Shown here in pieces: positions 18,095 through 25,786 of a stretch of DNA of 64,000 nucleotides; the stretch's first letter is position 1; every line of letters starts with the position of its first letter. The DNA is from Tessaracoccus aquimaris (GTDB taxonomy: Bacteria; Actinomycetota; Actinomycetes; Propionibacteriales; Propionibacteriaceae). The DNA is taken from positions 3,100,001 through 3,164,000 of the forward strand of contig NZ_CP019606.1 in assembly GCF_001997345.1 (NCBI RefSeq). The letters run 5' to 3'. The position numbers and the translations under genes are program-made. The notes below the pieces were generated by a model. The model ran no database searches, had not been told where the DNA came from, and saw nothing but the letters and a program-made list of their open reading frames with translations.

Positions 18095-19537
18095 CTATCG
18101 GGTGGTTCGGGCCAGGCTGATGCCCAGGGGGATGGTGGCGGTGACGAAGGCGAGGTCTTGGCTCATGTCGAGGCGTTGGGGTGCCATGGAGCCGCGGCGG
18201 ATGGCGGCGTCGAGGCGTCGGCCGAACTCGGCGATGGGGGCGGTGGCTGGCACGGTGGTGGAGCACACGGCGTAGGGGTGGGTCATCGCGGCACCCATCG
18301 CGAGTTGGGCTTCGGCTTGGTCGAGTTTGTGTTTGCGGTGGACGTCCTTGGCTCCGGTGCGGACCCCGAGCCGGTCGCGCAGTCCTTGGCCGAGGCTTTG
18401 CCCGAACTCGGCTTGGGCTGCTTTGCGGTCGGCCACGGTTTGTTTCTCGATGGGAAACACAACGGTGACGCAGCGCCGTTCAAACGGTTCGGAGGGGGCC
18501 AGGACGTGGCCCCAGATGCCCATGGTGGCGCCGCGTTCGGGGAGCTTCACGGTGGAGGTGACGGTGTGCCAGGCGTCGTGGGCGTAGTGCCGCACCGCTG
18601 CGGTGGCGTAGCTGGGTCCGGCATGGGCCCACGGCACGTGCGCGTTGACGTCGGGGTTGGTGGTGGCTTCGTGGGCAGCACCGGTGAGGGTGTCGCGGTC
18701 GCCGGGGGCGAAGCCGAGGCGGACGGCTTCGGCGAGTTCAGGGGAGGTGAGCCAGGTCACGGTGGTGGCTCCCATGGGACCGGTGAGGATGCTGCCGATC
18801 TCGGTGGCCAATGACCAGATGGTGTTGAGGCGTCCCTGCCGGGAGCCGCCCATGTGGCGTGCTTCGCGGGCGAGACGTGCCTCAGGGATGACCAGCGTGA
18901 TGAACGTGTCGGTGCGGATCCCGGCTTGGGACCAGCGCAGGTGTTCGAGTTGGGTGGCGACGCTGGTGACGGGGGCGTCGGGGTCGATGTTGGCGCGCAA
19001 CCACAGTTCTCGTTCGGTGCAGTCGTCGGGGGTGGCGCGCACCATCAGGTGGATCTCGTCGATCAGTTCGCCTCGGGCGGCGGCGTTGATGAGTTCGGTC
19101 AGGCCGGCGGTGTAGCGGTTGCAGGTCTGGTCGGTGGCCATCGCGACCCCGTCGTGGTGGATGCGCGCCGTGATCGCCCACGTCCGGGCGGCGGAGTTCT
19201 TGATGATCGCGACCCGGCGCTGGTCCCACCCGGTCGGTGGGCCGTCGAGGACCTCCACCCCGGCCAGCGCGCCGGGCATGTCCACCGCGTCCAGGTCACG
19301 CACCGCGCCGCGGGATGCTTTCGACCGGAACGTGAGCCACCCGGCGAGGCCGGCGGTGGCGAAGGCCGCGGCGGCGGCGAGCCAGCCGACCGCTGGGCGG
19401 CCACCCAGCGGCACCACCGTCAATGCGAGCACGAGCAGCCACACCGCGGCCCAGCCGAGGCTCGCCGCCCAGCGTTGCTGGCTGATCGCGATCCAGGTCG
19501 GGAACGTGGCCAGTGACAAGCCGACCAGCTGCGCCAC
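18095..19537 (-). CDS. SCO6880-like conjugation protein
   Basis: A 480-residue protein with two N-terminal membrane segments (WAASLGWAAVWLLVLALTVV and VGWLAAAAAFATAGLAGWLTF) and a large soluble domain. It resembles the SCO6880 family that replaces VirB3 and the N-terminal half of VirB4 in actinobacterial conjugation operons. The best in-frame start is GTG at 19537, 42 bp after the upstream stop, but no good ribosome site is visible. The true N-terminus may be a few residues longer or affected by a sequence error, because the flanking out-of-frame text (YTSRRRERSGA) also looks family-like. Confidence 0.75.
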   Translation of the reverse strand: MAQLVGLSLATFPTWIAISQQRWAASLGWAAVWLLVLALTVVPLGGRPAVGWLAAAAAFATAGLAGWLTFRSKASRGAVRDLDAVDMPGALAGVEVLDGPPTGWDQRRVAIIKNSAARTWAITARIHHDGVAMATDQTCNRYTAGLTELINAAARGELIDEIHLMVRATPDDCTERELWLRANIDPDAPVTSVATQLEHLRWSQAGIRTDTFITLVIPEARLAREARHMGGSRQGRLNTIWSLATEIGSILTGPMGATTVTWLTSPELAEAVRLGFAPGDRDTLTGAAHEATTNPDVNAHVPWAHAGPSYATAAVRHYAHDAWHTVTSTVKLPERGATMGIWGHVLAPSEPFERRCVTVVFPIEKQTVADRKAAQAEFGQSLGQGLRDRLGVRTGAKDVHRKHKLDQAEAQLAMGAAMTHPYAVCSTTVPATAPIAEFGRRLDAAIRRGSMAPQRLDMSQDLAFVTATIPLGISLARTTR

Positions 19538-19579
19538 GCTCAGGCCCCAGATCGCTCCCGCCTTCGGGAGGTGTAGGTG

Positions 19580-20938
19580 TCAAAGACTCTCGCCGCCATT
19601 GCGGTCCTCCGCTTCCTTCACTGGGATCGGCGTCTGGCGCCGGTTCGGTTGTTGTGTGGGTCGATCGGGTCGGCGTGACGGGGTCACGCGCACGTCACCA
19701 GCAGGGTCATAGGGGTAGGACTGGTCGCCAACGCCCATCGTCGAGTTCGAGTCCGCCACGACACCGGCGGCCATCGCCCCGGCCTTCTGGAACCCGTCCA
19801 CCAGCCGCTTCGCTCCCAAGACCACCCCGGCAGCGACGACCCCGGCAGGGCCAGCTGCGCCAGCGGCACGAGCCGCTCCCCCACCGGCACCGACACCGCC
19901 GGCTGAAGCACCGGCTGCTGCAGGGGCGCCGGCGGTGGTTGGGGTGAGGCTGGAGGGGGTGATGCTGGCGCTGCGGGTGGTGGTGGCGGTCTCGGCGCCG
20001 GGGGTCAGGTGGGTCGCGGCCGCCTCAGAAATGGTGCGTGGCGCGGCGAGACCGGCGCGGAAGCTTGCGCCGCTGCTGGTGCCGGGGTCGACGAAGGCCA
20101 GCATCCTGAACAGCGCGACCGGGGACAGGGCGGCGACCAGGATCATCACGACGCTCGGCAACGCCAGTGCGATGGCTTCTTGGGCGGAATCCTCCAGCCC
20201 GAGTGCTACGCCGCTGGCGAGTTGGACTCCGGCGCCGAGCATCAAGGTCATCAGCAGGGGCGCGAACGCGGCGGCGTGGAACCAGCGAAACGCCTTCCAG
20301 AACCACGCCTCGAAGGGCTTGTACATCAGTCCGGCCGCCGCGAGGGGGGCGGTGGCGGAGATCACGATCAGGGACACGGCCCGGCCGAGCATCACCACCA
20401 GATGCGCCAAGGCGCCGAGCCACAGCAGCAGTCCCATCAGCAGGAGCACGGTGGCGGTGGACCCGGAGACGGTGGCTTCGCTCAGGTTGAGGGATTCGGG
20501 TTCCCACTGGGAGATGTCGGCGGTGCCGAGCAGGCTCCGGCGCAGTGCGGTGTTGAGGCCTGCCACAGCGGTGATCAGGGCGGCGCCGTAGACGTACCAG
20601 AGGCTGCACACGAGCAGGAACTTCACCGACCCGGTCACCACTGCCCCCAGTGAGGCGGCATCCCGGCGCAGCGCGGTGGAGATCAGCTGGACGATGAGCA
20701 GCACGATCGCCAACCCGAGCGCCAGCCACAAGGAGATGCCGTAGACCGACAGCAGTGAGGAGCTGCCTTCGGGGGCGAGGTTGGGGGTCAGGAACCAGTC
20801 CCCCAAGCCGAGGATGACGCGCATCAGCCACAGGCCGGCGTTCCACACCGTCAGGCAGATGCTGGTCCACGCGTCGACGAAGATCTTCCCGCCCGCCGAG
20901 GCGAGGTCCGCGAACATGTCCGAGATGCCATCCCACAT
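19580..20938 (-). CDS. VirB6/TrbL-like conjugation membrane protein
   Basis: A 452-residue polytopic protein with at least five hydrophobic segments, for example LWLALGLAIVLLIVQLI, FLLVCSLWYVYGAALITAVA, VLLLMGLLLWLGALAHLVVML and AIALALPSVVMILVAAL. An alanine/glycine/threonine-rich tail (from about residue 310) ends in a charged segment. This is the pattern of the inner-membrane channel component of Gram-positive type IV secretion systems. The start at 20938 (MWDGISDMFADLASAGGK) is 7 bp after the preceding gene. The assignment is from topology and operon position, not from a signature motif. Confidence 0.75.
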   Translation of the reverse strand: MWDGISDMFADLASAGGKIFVDAWTSICLTVWNAGLWLMRVILGLGDWFLTPNLAPEGSSSLLSVYGISLWLALGLAIVLLIVQLISTALRRDAASLGAVVTGSVKFLLVCSLWYVYGAALITAVAGLNTALRRSLLGTADISQWEPESLNLSEATVSGSTATVLLLMGLLLWLGALAHLVVMLGRAVSLIVISATAPLAAAGLMYKPFEAWFWKAFRWFHAAAFAPLLMTLMLGAGVQLASGVALGLEDSAQEAIALALPSVVMILVAALSPVALFRMLAFVDPGTSSGASFRAGLAAPRTISEAAATHLTPGAETATTTRSASITPSSLTPTTAGAPAAAGASAGGVGAGGGAARAAGAAGPAGVVAAGVVLGAKRLVDGFQKAGAMAAGVVADSNSTMGVGDQSYPYDPAGDVRVTPSRRPDRPTQQPNRRQTPIPVKEAEDRNGGESL

Positions 20939-20945
20939 GTCGGTC

Positions 20946-21712
20946 TCAGCCCTCCACCCAGGTCCGCCAACCGGCCTCGACCGCCAGCTCGGTGCCCGGC
21001 CACGTCGACGGTGCCGGTACCGGGTGAGATCCTGCTGCGATGACCCAGCGCCGGTCGATCCAGGTCATGCGTTCGCAATGCCCGTAGGCCATGCGGGCCT
21101 GATCGCGGTAGGTGTAGGTGAGCTGCGCCAGCACGCACACCACATGCCAGTCATCGCCGTCGGAGCCCTTGATCTGGGCAGCCATCGGTTCGACCTGCAT
21201 CGTGGCCCCCGGTTCCAGGCCGTCGGTGAGGTGGCCGGCGCGCAGGAACTCCTGGATCAGGACCATCACCGGCCACACCTCACCGGAGGGATCCTCGAAC
21301 CAGGCATCCTTCACCGCCCGGGCATGGGTCAGGTCCATGGACCCCAGCACCGACCACATGATGTCGCTGAGCTGACCGGCCGCACCCTCGGGGTACGGGG
21401 GTATCCCGTGGGTACCCCCTCCGCACCAGTCATGATTCCCTGGGGGATGGTGATGGTCGGCAGGGGCCCCAGCGCGGGCGTACCCCCACGGGCAGCCTCC
21501 CGGGAGACGGCGAGCATCGGCGCGGCCGCGATCTCGTCCCGCGTCGACACCTCCAGAACTGGGGGTACGTCCACAGAAGCAGCGGTGTCTGAGGGGGTAG
21601 GTGTGAGGGCGTAGTGGATGGCGAACCCGAGTCCGGTGATCATCACCAGCGTGACGGCCAGCACCGCAGCCAGGAGGGTGAGGTGGGCTCGGGTCTCCTT
21701 GGTTGTGGTCAC
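20946..21712 (-). CDS. Conjugation-operon protein with N-terminal membrane anchor (apparent frameshift)
   Basis: Two overlapping frames make one protein. The first starts at GTG 21712 (VTTTKETRAHLTLLAAVLA...), has one membrane segment and runs to GVPTGYPRTP. The second continues as EGAAGQLSDIMWSVLGSMDL and ends WPGTELAVEAGWRTWVEG. Adding one base at the G run 21390-21393 joins them exactly (RTPEGAAGQ), giving 255 residues. This type of protein, with GHCERMTWIDRRWVIA and PAPSTWPG blocks, recurs in actinobacterial conjugation operons, but its function is not known to me. The start overlaps the previous stop (GTGA). Confidence 0.7.
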
Positions 21713-22062
21713 CGTGCCACGCAGCCGTCGCCCAGGAACCCGGCCAGGATCCCGGGGATGACCAGGTAGAGGAGGGCGGCGCCGAGCACGACGAACACCC
21801 CGATGAGGCCGCCCTTGGAGACGTGGGGCATGGAGAAGACCTTTCCCAGGATCACGGCGGCGACCGCGGCCAGGACGCCGGCGGGGAACGCGATCCACAC
21901 CAGTGCCCAGCTGAACCAACCCAGGAACTGATCCACCAACGTCTGGGCCCCTTCCGGGGCAACCGGGCACACCTTCCCCCGAGCACCATCCGGATCCGCC
22001 GACGGGACCAGCAGCAAGGTGGCGGCGGAGGTGAGCTTGAACAGGGCAAGAGAGAACATCAT
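21709..22062 (-). CDS. Small membrane protein of the conjugation operon (pilin-like)
   Basis: A 117-residue protein with an N-terminal signal or membrane stretch (MMFSLALFKLTSAATLLLVP) and two further hydrophobic helices (WALVWIAFPAGVLAAVAAVIL; LIGVFVVLGAALLYLVIPGIL). Size, topology and position upstream of the VirB6-like gene fit a VirB2/TrbC-type pilin or channel subunit, but no diagnostic motif is seen. The start overlaps the stop of the ParA-like gene (ATGA) and its own stop overlaps the next start, so the genes are translationally coupled. Confidence 0.6.
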   Translation of the reverse strand: MMFSLALFKLTSAATLLLVPSADPDGARGKVCPVAPEGAQTLVDQFLGWFSWALVWIAFPAGVLAAVAAVILGKVFSMPHVSKGGLIGVFVVLGAALLYLVIPGILAGFLGDGCVAR

Positions 22063-22766
22063 GGGGTTTCCTTCACTACGAGGGCCAAACCTGCAGCCGA
22101 CTGCTGCAAGGAACGAGGGAGCGGATCGGGCGTCAACCCGGTCAACGCCAGACGGCGGCACTCCGGCAACAGCTGCACCACACCGGCAGCCAACGCAGCC
22201 CGAACACGCGGTCCAGCTGCACCCACGAGGTCACGTGGCAGCCGGCGCCCGGCACGTGTGATCACCGGCACCATCCGGGGTCCATCGATGACTTGCAGGC
22301 AGGCCTCCAGCCGGCGGATCGAGGGAACAGAGGCACCAGCCACCACAACCAGACACGCGACGTCATGCCCGAGGGCCGAGCCACTCCAAGCCCCGAGGTC
22401 GAGGACCGCCTCACCGGGGGTGCTGCCCGGGGCGTCGTCGGGATCGATGCGCCGGGCCAGCTCAAGCTCGCCGCGCACGCCGATACGCCACCCGTCCCGC
22501 TCCCCCAGCTCGTCGGTGGCCGCACCAGCCAAACCCGAAGCATGGGGAGGGGCGAACTCCAGAAGGCGCTTCACCTTCAGTGCCTCTGCCAGCGCGAGCG
22601 CGACCGTCGTGGTCCCCACACCACCCGAGACCCCCAGCACCCCAACCGCACCGACAGGGGTGCCGACTGTGGTGGGCTGTGGGACGGTGATGGTGTGGAG
22701 TCGGCGCTCCGCCTGAGAGGCGTACGCGGCGCGTAACTCTGCCAGCGACCACTGCGCCACGCTCAT
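22059..22766 (-). CDS. ParA/MinD-like ATPase of the conjugation operon
   Basis: A 235-residue protein with a deviant P-loop, VGVLGVSGGVGTTTVALALAEAL near residues 40-60; GGVGTTT replaces the usual KGGVGKTT. A Walker B-like EAVLDLGAWSGSALG follows. MinD/ParA relatives in conjugation operons are thought to place or energise the machinery. The C-terminal half (VIDGPRMVPVITRAGRRLPRDL) is ParA-like in layout. The missing second P-loop lysine makes classical ATPase activity uncertain. ATGA overlaps couple it to genes on both sides. Confidence 0.65.
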   Translation of the reverse strand: MSVAQWSLAELRAAYASQAERRLHTITVPQPTTVGTPVGAVGVLGVSGGVGTTTVALALAEALKVKRLLEFAPPHASGLAGAATDELGERDGWRIGVRGELELARRIDPDDAPGSTPGEAVLDLGAWSGSALGHDVACLVVVAGASVPSIRRLEACLQVIDGPRMVPVITRAGRRLPRDLVGAAGPRVRAALAAGVVQLLPECRRLALTGLTPDPLPRSLQQSAAGLALVVKETP

Positions 22767-22933
22767 CGGTTCGACTCCAGCGCGGTGCGAAGCTCGTCAG
22801 GCGAGACATCCAGGAGCTGGTGGCGCGCTTCGATCGCGCATCGCAGTCGGGACACCCAGAACTCCAACTGGGCGCACGCCTCCACATCCGCCTTCGCGGC
22901 CGTGATCAACTGCTGCGTCTCATCGTCGGGCAT
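22763..22933 (-). CDS. Small hypothetical protein (56 residues)
   Basis: ATG at 22933 follows a strong AGGAGG site five bases upstream. The product begins MPDDETQQLITAAKADVEAC and ends DELRTALESNR. The stop overlaps the ATG of the ParA-like gene (ATGA), which strongly supports a real, translationally coupled gene. The protein is helical and charged, with no membrane segment. Function unknown. Confidence 0.65.
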   Translation of the reverse strand: MPDDETQQLITAAKADVEACAQLEFWVSRLRCAIEARHQLLDVSPDELRTALESNR

Positions 22934-22997
22934 GAGGTCCTCCTGGCTGTGTACACCCTCAGAACCCGCACCAACCCCACCGACAGCGGCGGGAGAT

Positions 22998-23768
22998 CTA
23001 AGCAGCCGGCTGGGCCGCTGCGCGCAGATGCTTCAACGCCCTGATCGCACGCGACTGCACCTGATCTGCGGACTCCCCCGGTCCCGCCACCCGAAGGCAT
23101 GCAGCCCGGGCAGTGATCCCCGCGCTGGCGCGAGCAGTCGCCCCCTCATCAGACGCCGACACCGCCAGCGCCACCAACAAGTCCAGATCCTCACGAGGCA
23201 AACCCGCCTCACTCAACGCCCACCAGTAGAGCTCGCTCGACTGCAACGCCTCCCGGTTCGAACGTCCAGCAGGGACCCGTTCGAGAGCTTCCGGAGACAC
23301 GGCAGCACGTTCCCGCCACACCCGCTCCGACGCCTCACCCCAACCGAACTCCCGATCCAAAGCCCGCCCCACACGCCGTGCGATGCCCTGAGGGATCCAA
23401 CCCCGAAGCGGCGCGTTCCAGGGGTACTGGACCACCTCACTCCAGAGATAGCCGGCCGCGACTTCCTCGAGGTGCCGAAAGTCGCGCGTGTTCCTCGACC
23501 GGATCGACACCACCGACTCACACGCCGGCAGCACCAACGACACCAACACTGCCGTCGCCGAGGTCCGCGACTCATCCACTAAAGTCAGCCGGCCAAGAGC
23601 CAGCAGAACCTCACGGTCCTCCTGCCACAAAGCCGTGCCACGCCACGATGCGACTTCTTGGGAACTGCTGAACTGGGCCAGTGACGGCTCGGGCCATGTC
23701 CACTCCGGCCACGACGCATCTGCCGTGTCCAGAAGGTGTTCGATGTTGAGGGCTGACCGAACGCTCAT
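22998..23768 (-). CDS. Hypothetical protein heading the conjugation operon
   Basis: A 256-residue soluble protein, start at 23768 (MSVRSALNIEHLLDTADASW) behind an AAAGGA site. It has a tryptophan-rich N-terminus (WPEWTWPEPSLAQF) and a helical, alanine-rich C-terminus ending RAIRALKHLRAAAQPAA. I do not recognise a family. It is the first gene of the run of conjugation genes and lies directly behind an inverted-repeat promoter region, so a regulatory or accessory transfer role is possible but unproven. Confidence 0.6.
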   Translation of the reverse strand: MSVRSALNIEHLLDTADASWPEWTWPEPSLAQFSSSQEVASWRGTALWQEDREVLLALGRLTLVDESRTSATAVLVSLVLPACESVVSIRSRNTRDFRHLEEVAAGYLWSEVVQYPWNAPLRGWIPQGIARRVGRALDREFGWGEASERVWRERAAVSPEALERVPAGRSNREALQSSELYWWALSEAGLPREDLDLLVALAVSASDEGATARASAGITARAACLRVAGPGESADQVQSRAIRALKHLRAAAQPAA

Positions 23769-23777
23769 CGCGTTTCC

Positions 23778-23808
23778 TTTCACGAGGTTTGCCCAGAACC
23801 TCGCGAAA
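23778..23808. promoter_or_regulatory. Inverted repeat upstream of the conjugation operon
   Basis: TTTC-A-CGAGGTT, spacer TGCCCAG, AACCTCG-C-GAAA forms an imperfect 12-bp inverted repeat 9 bp upstream of the first operon gene. It could be an operator or an attenuating hairpin. The rest of the 23769-24171 gap shows no gene; it contains TTTGACTAGGG at 23873-23883, which also occurs in a hairpin beside the tRNA. Confidence 0.45.
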
Positions 23809-24171
23809 CACCATCCCCACAGACCTACCCCCTGACCGCCTCTCCCGCGCTTCCCTGCAGGGGGTAACTGGCTTTGACTAGGGAAAACACACATACCCCC
23901 AAGAGTGGACAAGACCACGTCCATGACTCCGCCCCTGGTGGTCGCGGGAGCTCAAGGTGAGGCCGCTCGCACGGACAATCCCGAGACTGCCTTAGCTCCA
24001 GCTCCACAATGTGTCGCCGGTCGAAGGGATACAGGCAGAAGTCACCCGCCAACGCCAAGAGCGAGCCGAGCGTCGATTTCCCCGGCCGCAGGCCTTCATC
24101 TCCACAGACTGCTTCGGCCCAAGTTGGGTCCACTCCCAGAAAGGGTCAGTGGTCCCGGCCATGATTCAGGC

Positions 24172-24654
24172 ATGGAGATCATCTACAACAGCGGTAACCA
24201 AGGCCCCGTATTCGCGCTGAAGGAGTCAGCTGAGCACGTCTGGCGGATCAACGAGGCACTGGAGAGCGCCAAGACGTGGGGCGAGCTGCGCCGGCTCCTC
24301 CCAGAGGAGGAGTGGTCCGAGGTGATTGAGATGTGGCCCGTCACAGACGATGAAGGCAACCCCGTGGTCGTCGACGGCAAGCCGCTGAGGGAGTTCGAAG
24401 AGGGCCAAGAAGACGACGAACCGTTCGAGGCCGACGACTTCCCCGGCGTAGCGGACGGCGACTACCCGACGTGGCTGCAGCAGGAGATGGAGGACTGGAT
24501 GCCCGCCGAGATCGTCGACGAGTACGCCACCGTGCTGGAGACCCGCCTTAATGGGGAGGCGCTGATGTTCCGCGACGAGGACACCGAGTCCATTGCCGAC
24601 GCCCTGCGGGCACTCGGGCACACGGTGACCTGGACGGACAGGGAGCTCGTCTGA
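24172..24654 (+). CDS. Hypothetical acidic protein
   Basis: A 160-residue, strongly acidic protein, rich in glutamate and aspartate (EFEEGQEDDEPFEADDF). It begins MEIIYNSGNQGPVFALKESA and ends HTVTWTDRELV. The upstream in-frame text to 23905 reads like non-coding DNA, so the ATG at 24172 is preferred. It is one of the few plus-strand genes of the block and ends before a hairpin shared with the converging methylase gene. High acidity can mark DNA-mimic anti-restriction proteins, but nothing here is diagnostic. Confidence 0.55.
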   Translation: MEIIYNSGNQGPVFALKESAEHVWRINEALESAKTWGELRRLLPEEEWSEVIEMWPVTDDEGNPVVVDGKPLREFEEGQEDDEPFEADDFPGVADGDYPTWLQQEMEDWMPAEIVDEYATVLETRLNGEALMFRDEDTESIADALRALGHTVTWTDRELV

Positions 24655-24677
24655 GGTCGTGTGTCAGTGACGGGATG

Positions 24678-24708
24678 GCCCCCGCTCCTTGATGAGGGAG
24701 TCGGGGGC
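24678..24708. terminator. Hairpin terminator between converging genes
   Basis: GCCCCCGCTCC, loop TTGATGA, GGGAGTCGGGGGC forms a strong GC stem between the acidic-protein gene (plus) and the methylase gene (minus). Confidence 0.6.
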
Positions 24709-24727
24709 TCGTCGTTCATCGGGAGGG

Positions 24728-25786
24728 TCAGTCCATGGGCTTGACGTTGGTCTCGATGAACTCGATCTCGTCGTCGTCGAGGCCGTACTTGGCGTACAGC
24801 TGCTGGTCGATCTCGGGGATCGACTTCGACCAGTCGATCTCGGAAGCGTAGGTGAAGTCCTGGAGCGGAACGTGCTTCCAAGTGGCGGCCGGATTGTGCT
24901 GCGTGGCCTTGAGGACCCCAAGCATGGCTCGTGCGAACTTCGAGCTGATGTACTTCAGACAGGCTCGTGCCTCGTCCTCGGTGTCGAAAGACCCGATGGT
25001 GATGAAGGTCTGGGTGACTCCGATTCTGGGACCGAGAACAAGGGGCTTGTTCAATGCGATCCCGAAGAAGTCGGTCGTCGATCCCGAGCCGTTGGCCGCC
25101 GCCACGGCGACCTTGTACTTGTCGAAGCTGTCGGGGCCGGTGATGTAGTCGGAACGGATCCATCGAGCGACGCGCCGATTCTTGATGACCCCTCTGATCG
25201 CGACAAAGCCGCTCTCTGCTGGTCTGTCCTCCGAGTACAGGAAGGAGAACTGCTCGAAGGCGTTGGTGTTCACCAGTGCGGCGTTGCCTTCGGGGCGCAA
25301 CGCCCGAGCCTCGGGGTGGTCCTCGTAGAGCTTCTCCGTGTAGCGGTACGAGCGTGAACTCGTGATCCCTGCACTCTCCAGCGGGAGCCCCCCGGTCTCC
25401 TGAACCTTTTGGAGGATCGTGCTCAGCTCAGGGTGCTTGGCAAACGAGCCGACAGGCCCGATCTGCTGTAGGGAGTCGCGGTAGGTGACCGCGATCCCAC
25501 CCTTGATGGGGTCGGTGAGGCCGGGGAACAGCTTCTTGGAGTCGGACTCGTAGTGCGCCACGCTCAAGTGCGGATCGGCAAGCAACTTCTCGTTCCATGC
25601 CTTGGGCGTGAACCCCGCGTTGAACAGGAACCTGGCAGGCGTGATGAGCACTGCCTTGTCCGCCACCTCGTGCGCCGCGTCCATGAACAGGTGATACAAG
25701 GGCGTGGCACGCGTTCCCTCTCCCTGTGCCTCCTCTTGGTAGGGCGGGTTGCCGATGACGACGTCGAACTTCTTGGTCATGGTCAT
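24728..25786 (-). CDS. Eco57I-type adenine methylase, catalytic half
   Basis: A 352-residue protein that opens with FDVVIGNPPYQEEAQGEG. NPPY is motif IV of N6-adenine methyltransferases, and the region is typical of Eco57I-like restriction-modification methylases. The AdoMet-binding motif I expected before NPPY is absent from this protein. It appears to lie in the C-terminus of the helicase encoded just upstream (VFTPKAVVQRMVDIL ... FADLFSTAGLFLMEL) or in the separate 214-residue protein. The start overlaps the helicase stop by 4 bp (ATGA). The C-terminal half is probably a target-recognition domain. Confidence 0.8.
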   Translation of the reverse strand: MTMTKKFDVVIGNPPYQEEAQGEGTRATPLYHLFMDAAHEVADKAVLITPARFLFNAGFTPKAWNEKLLADPHLSVAHYESDSKKLFPGLTDPIKGGIAVTYRDSLQQIGPVGSFAKHPELSTILQKVQETGGLPLESAGITSSRSYRYTEKLYEDHPEARALRPEGNAALVNTNAFEQFSFLYSEDRPAESGFVAIRGVIKNRRVARWIRSDYITGPDSFDKYKVAVAAANGSGSTTDFFGIALNKPLVLGPRIGVTQTFITIGSFDTEDEARACLKYISSKFARAMLGVLKATQHNPAATWKHVPLQDFTYASEIDWSKSIPEIDQQLYAKYGLDDDEIEFIETNVKPMD

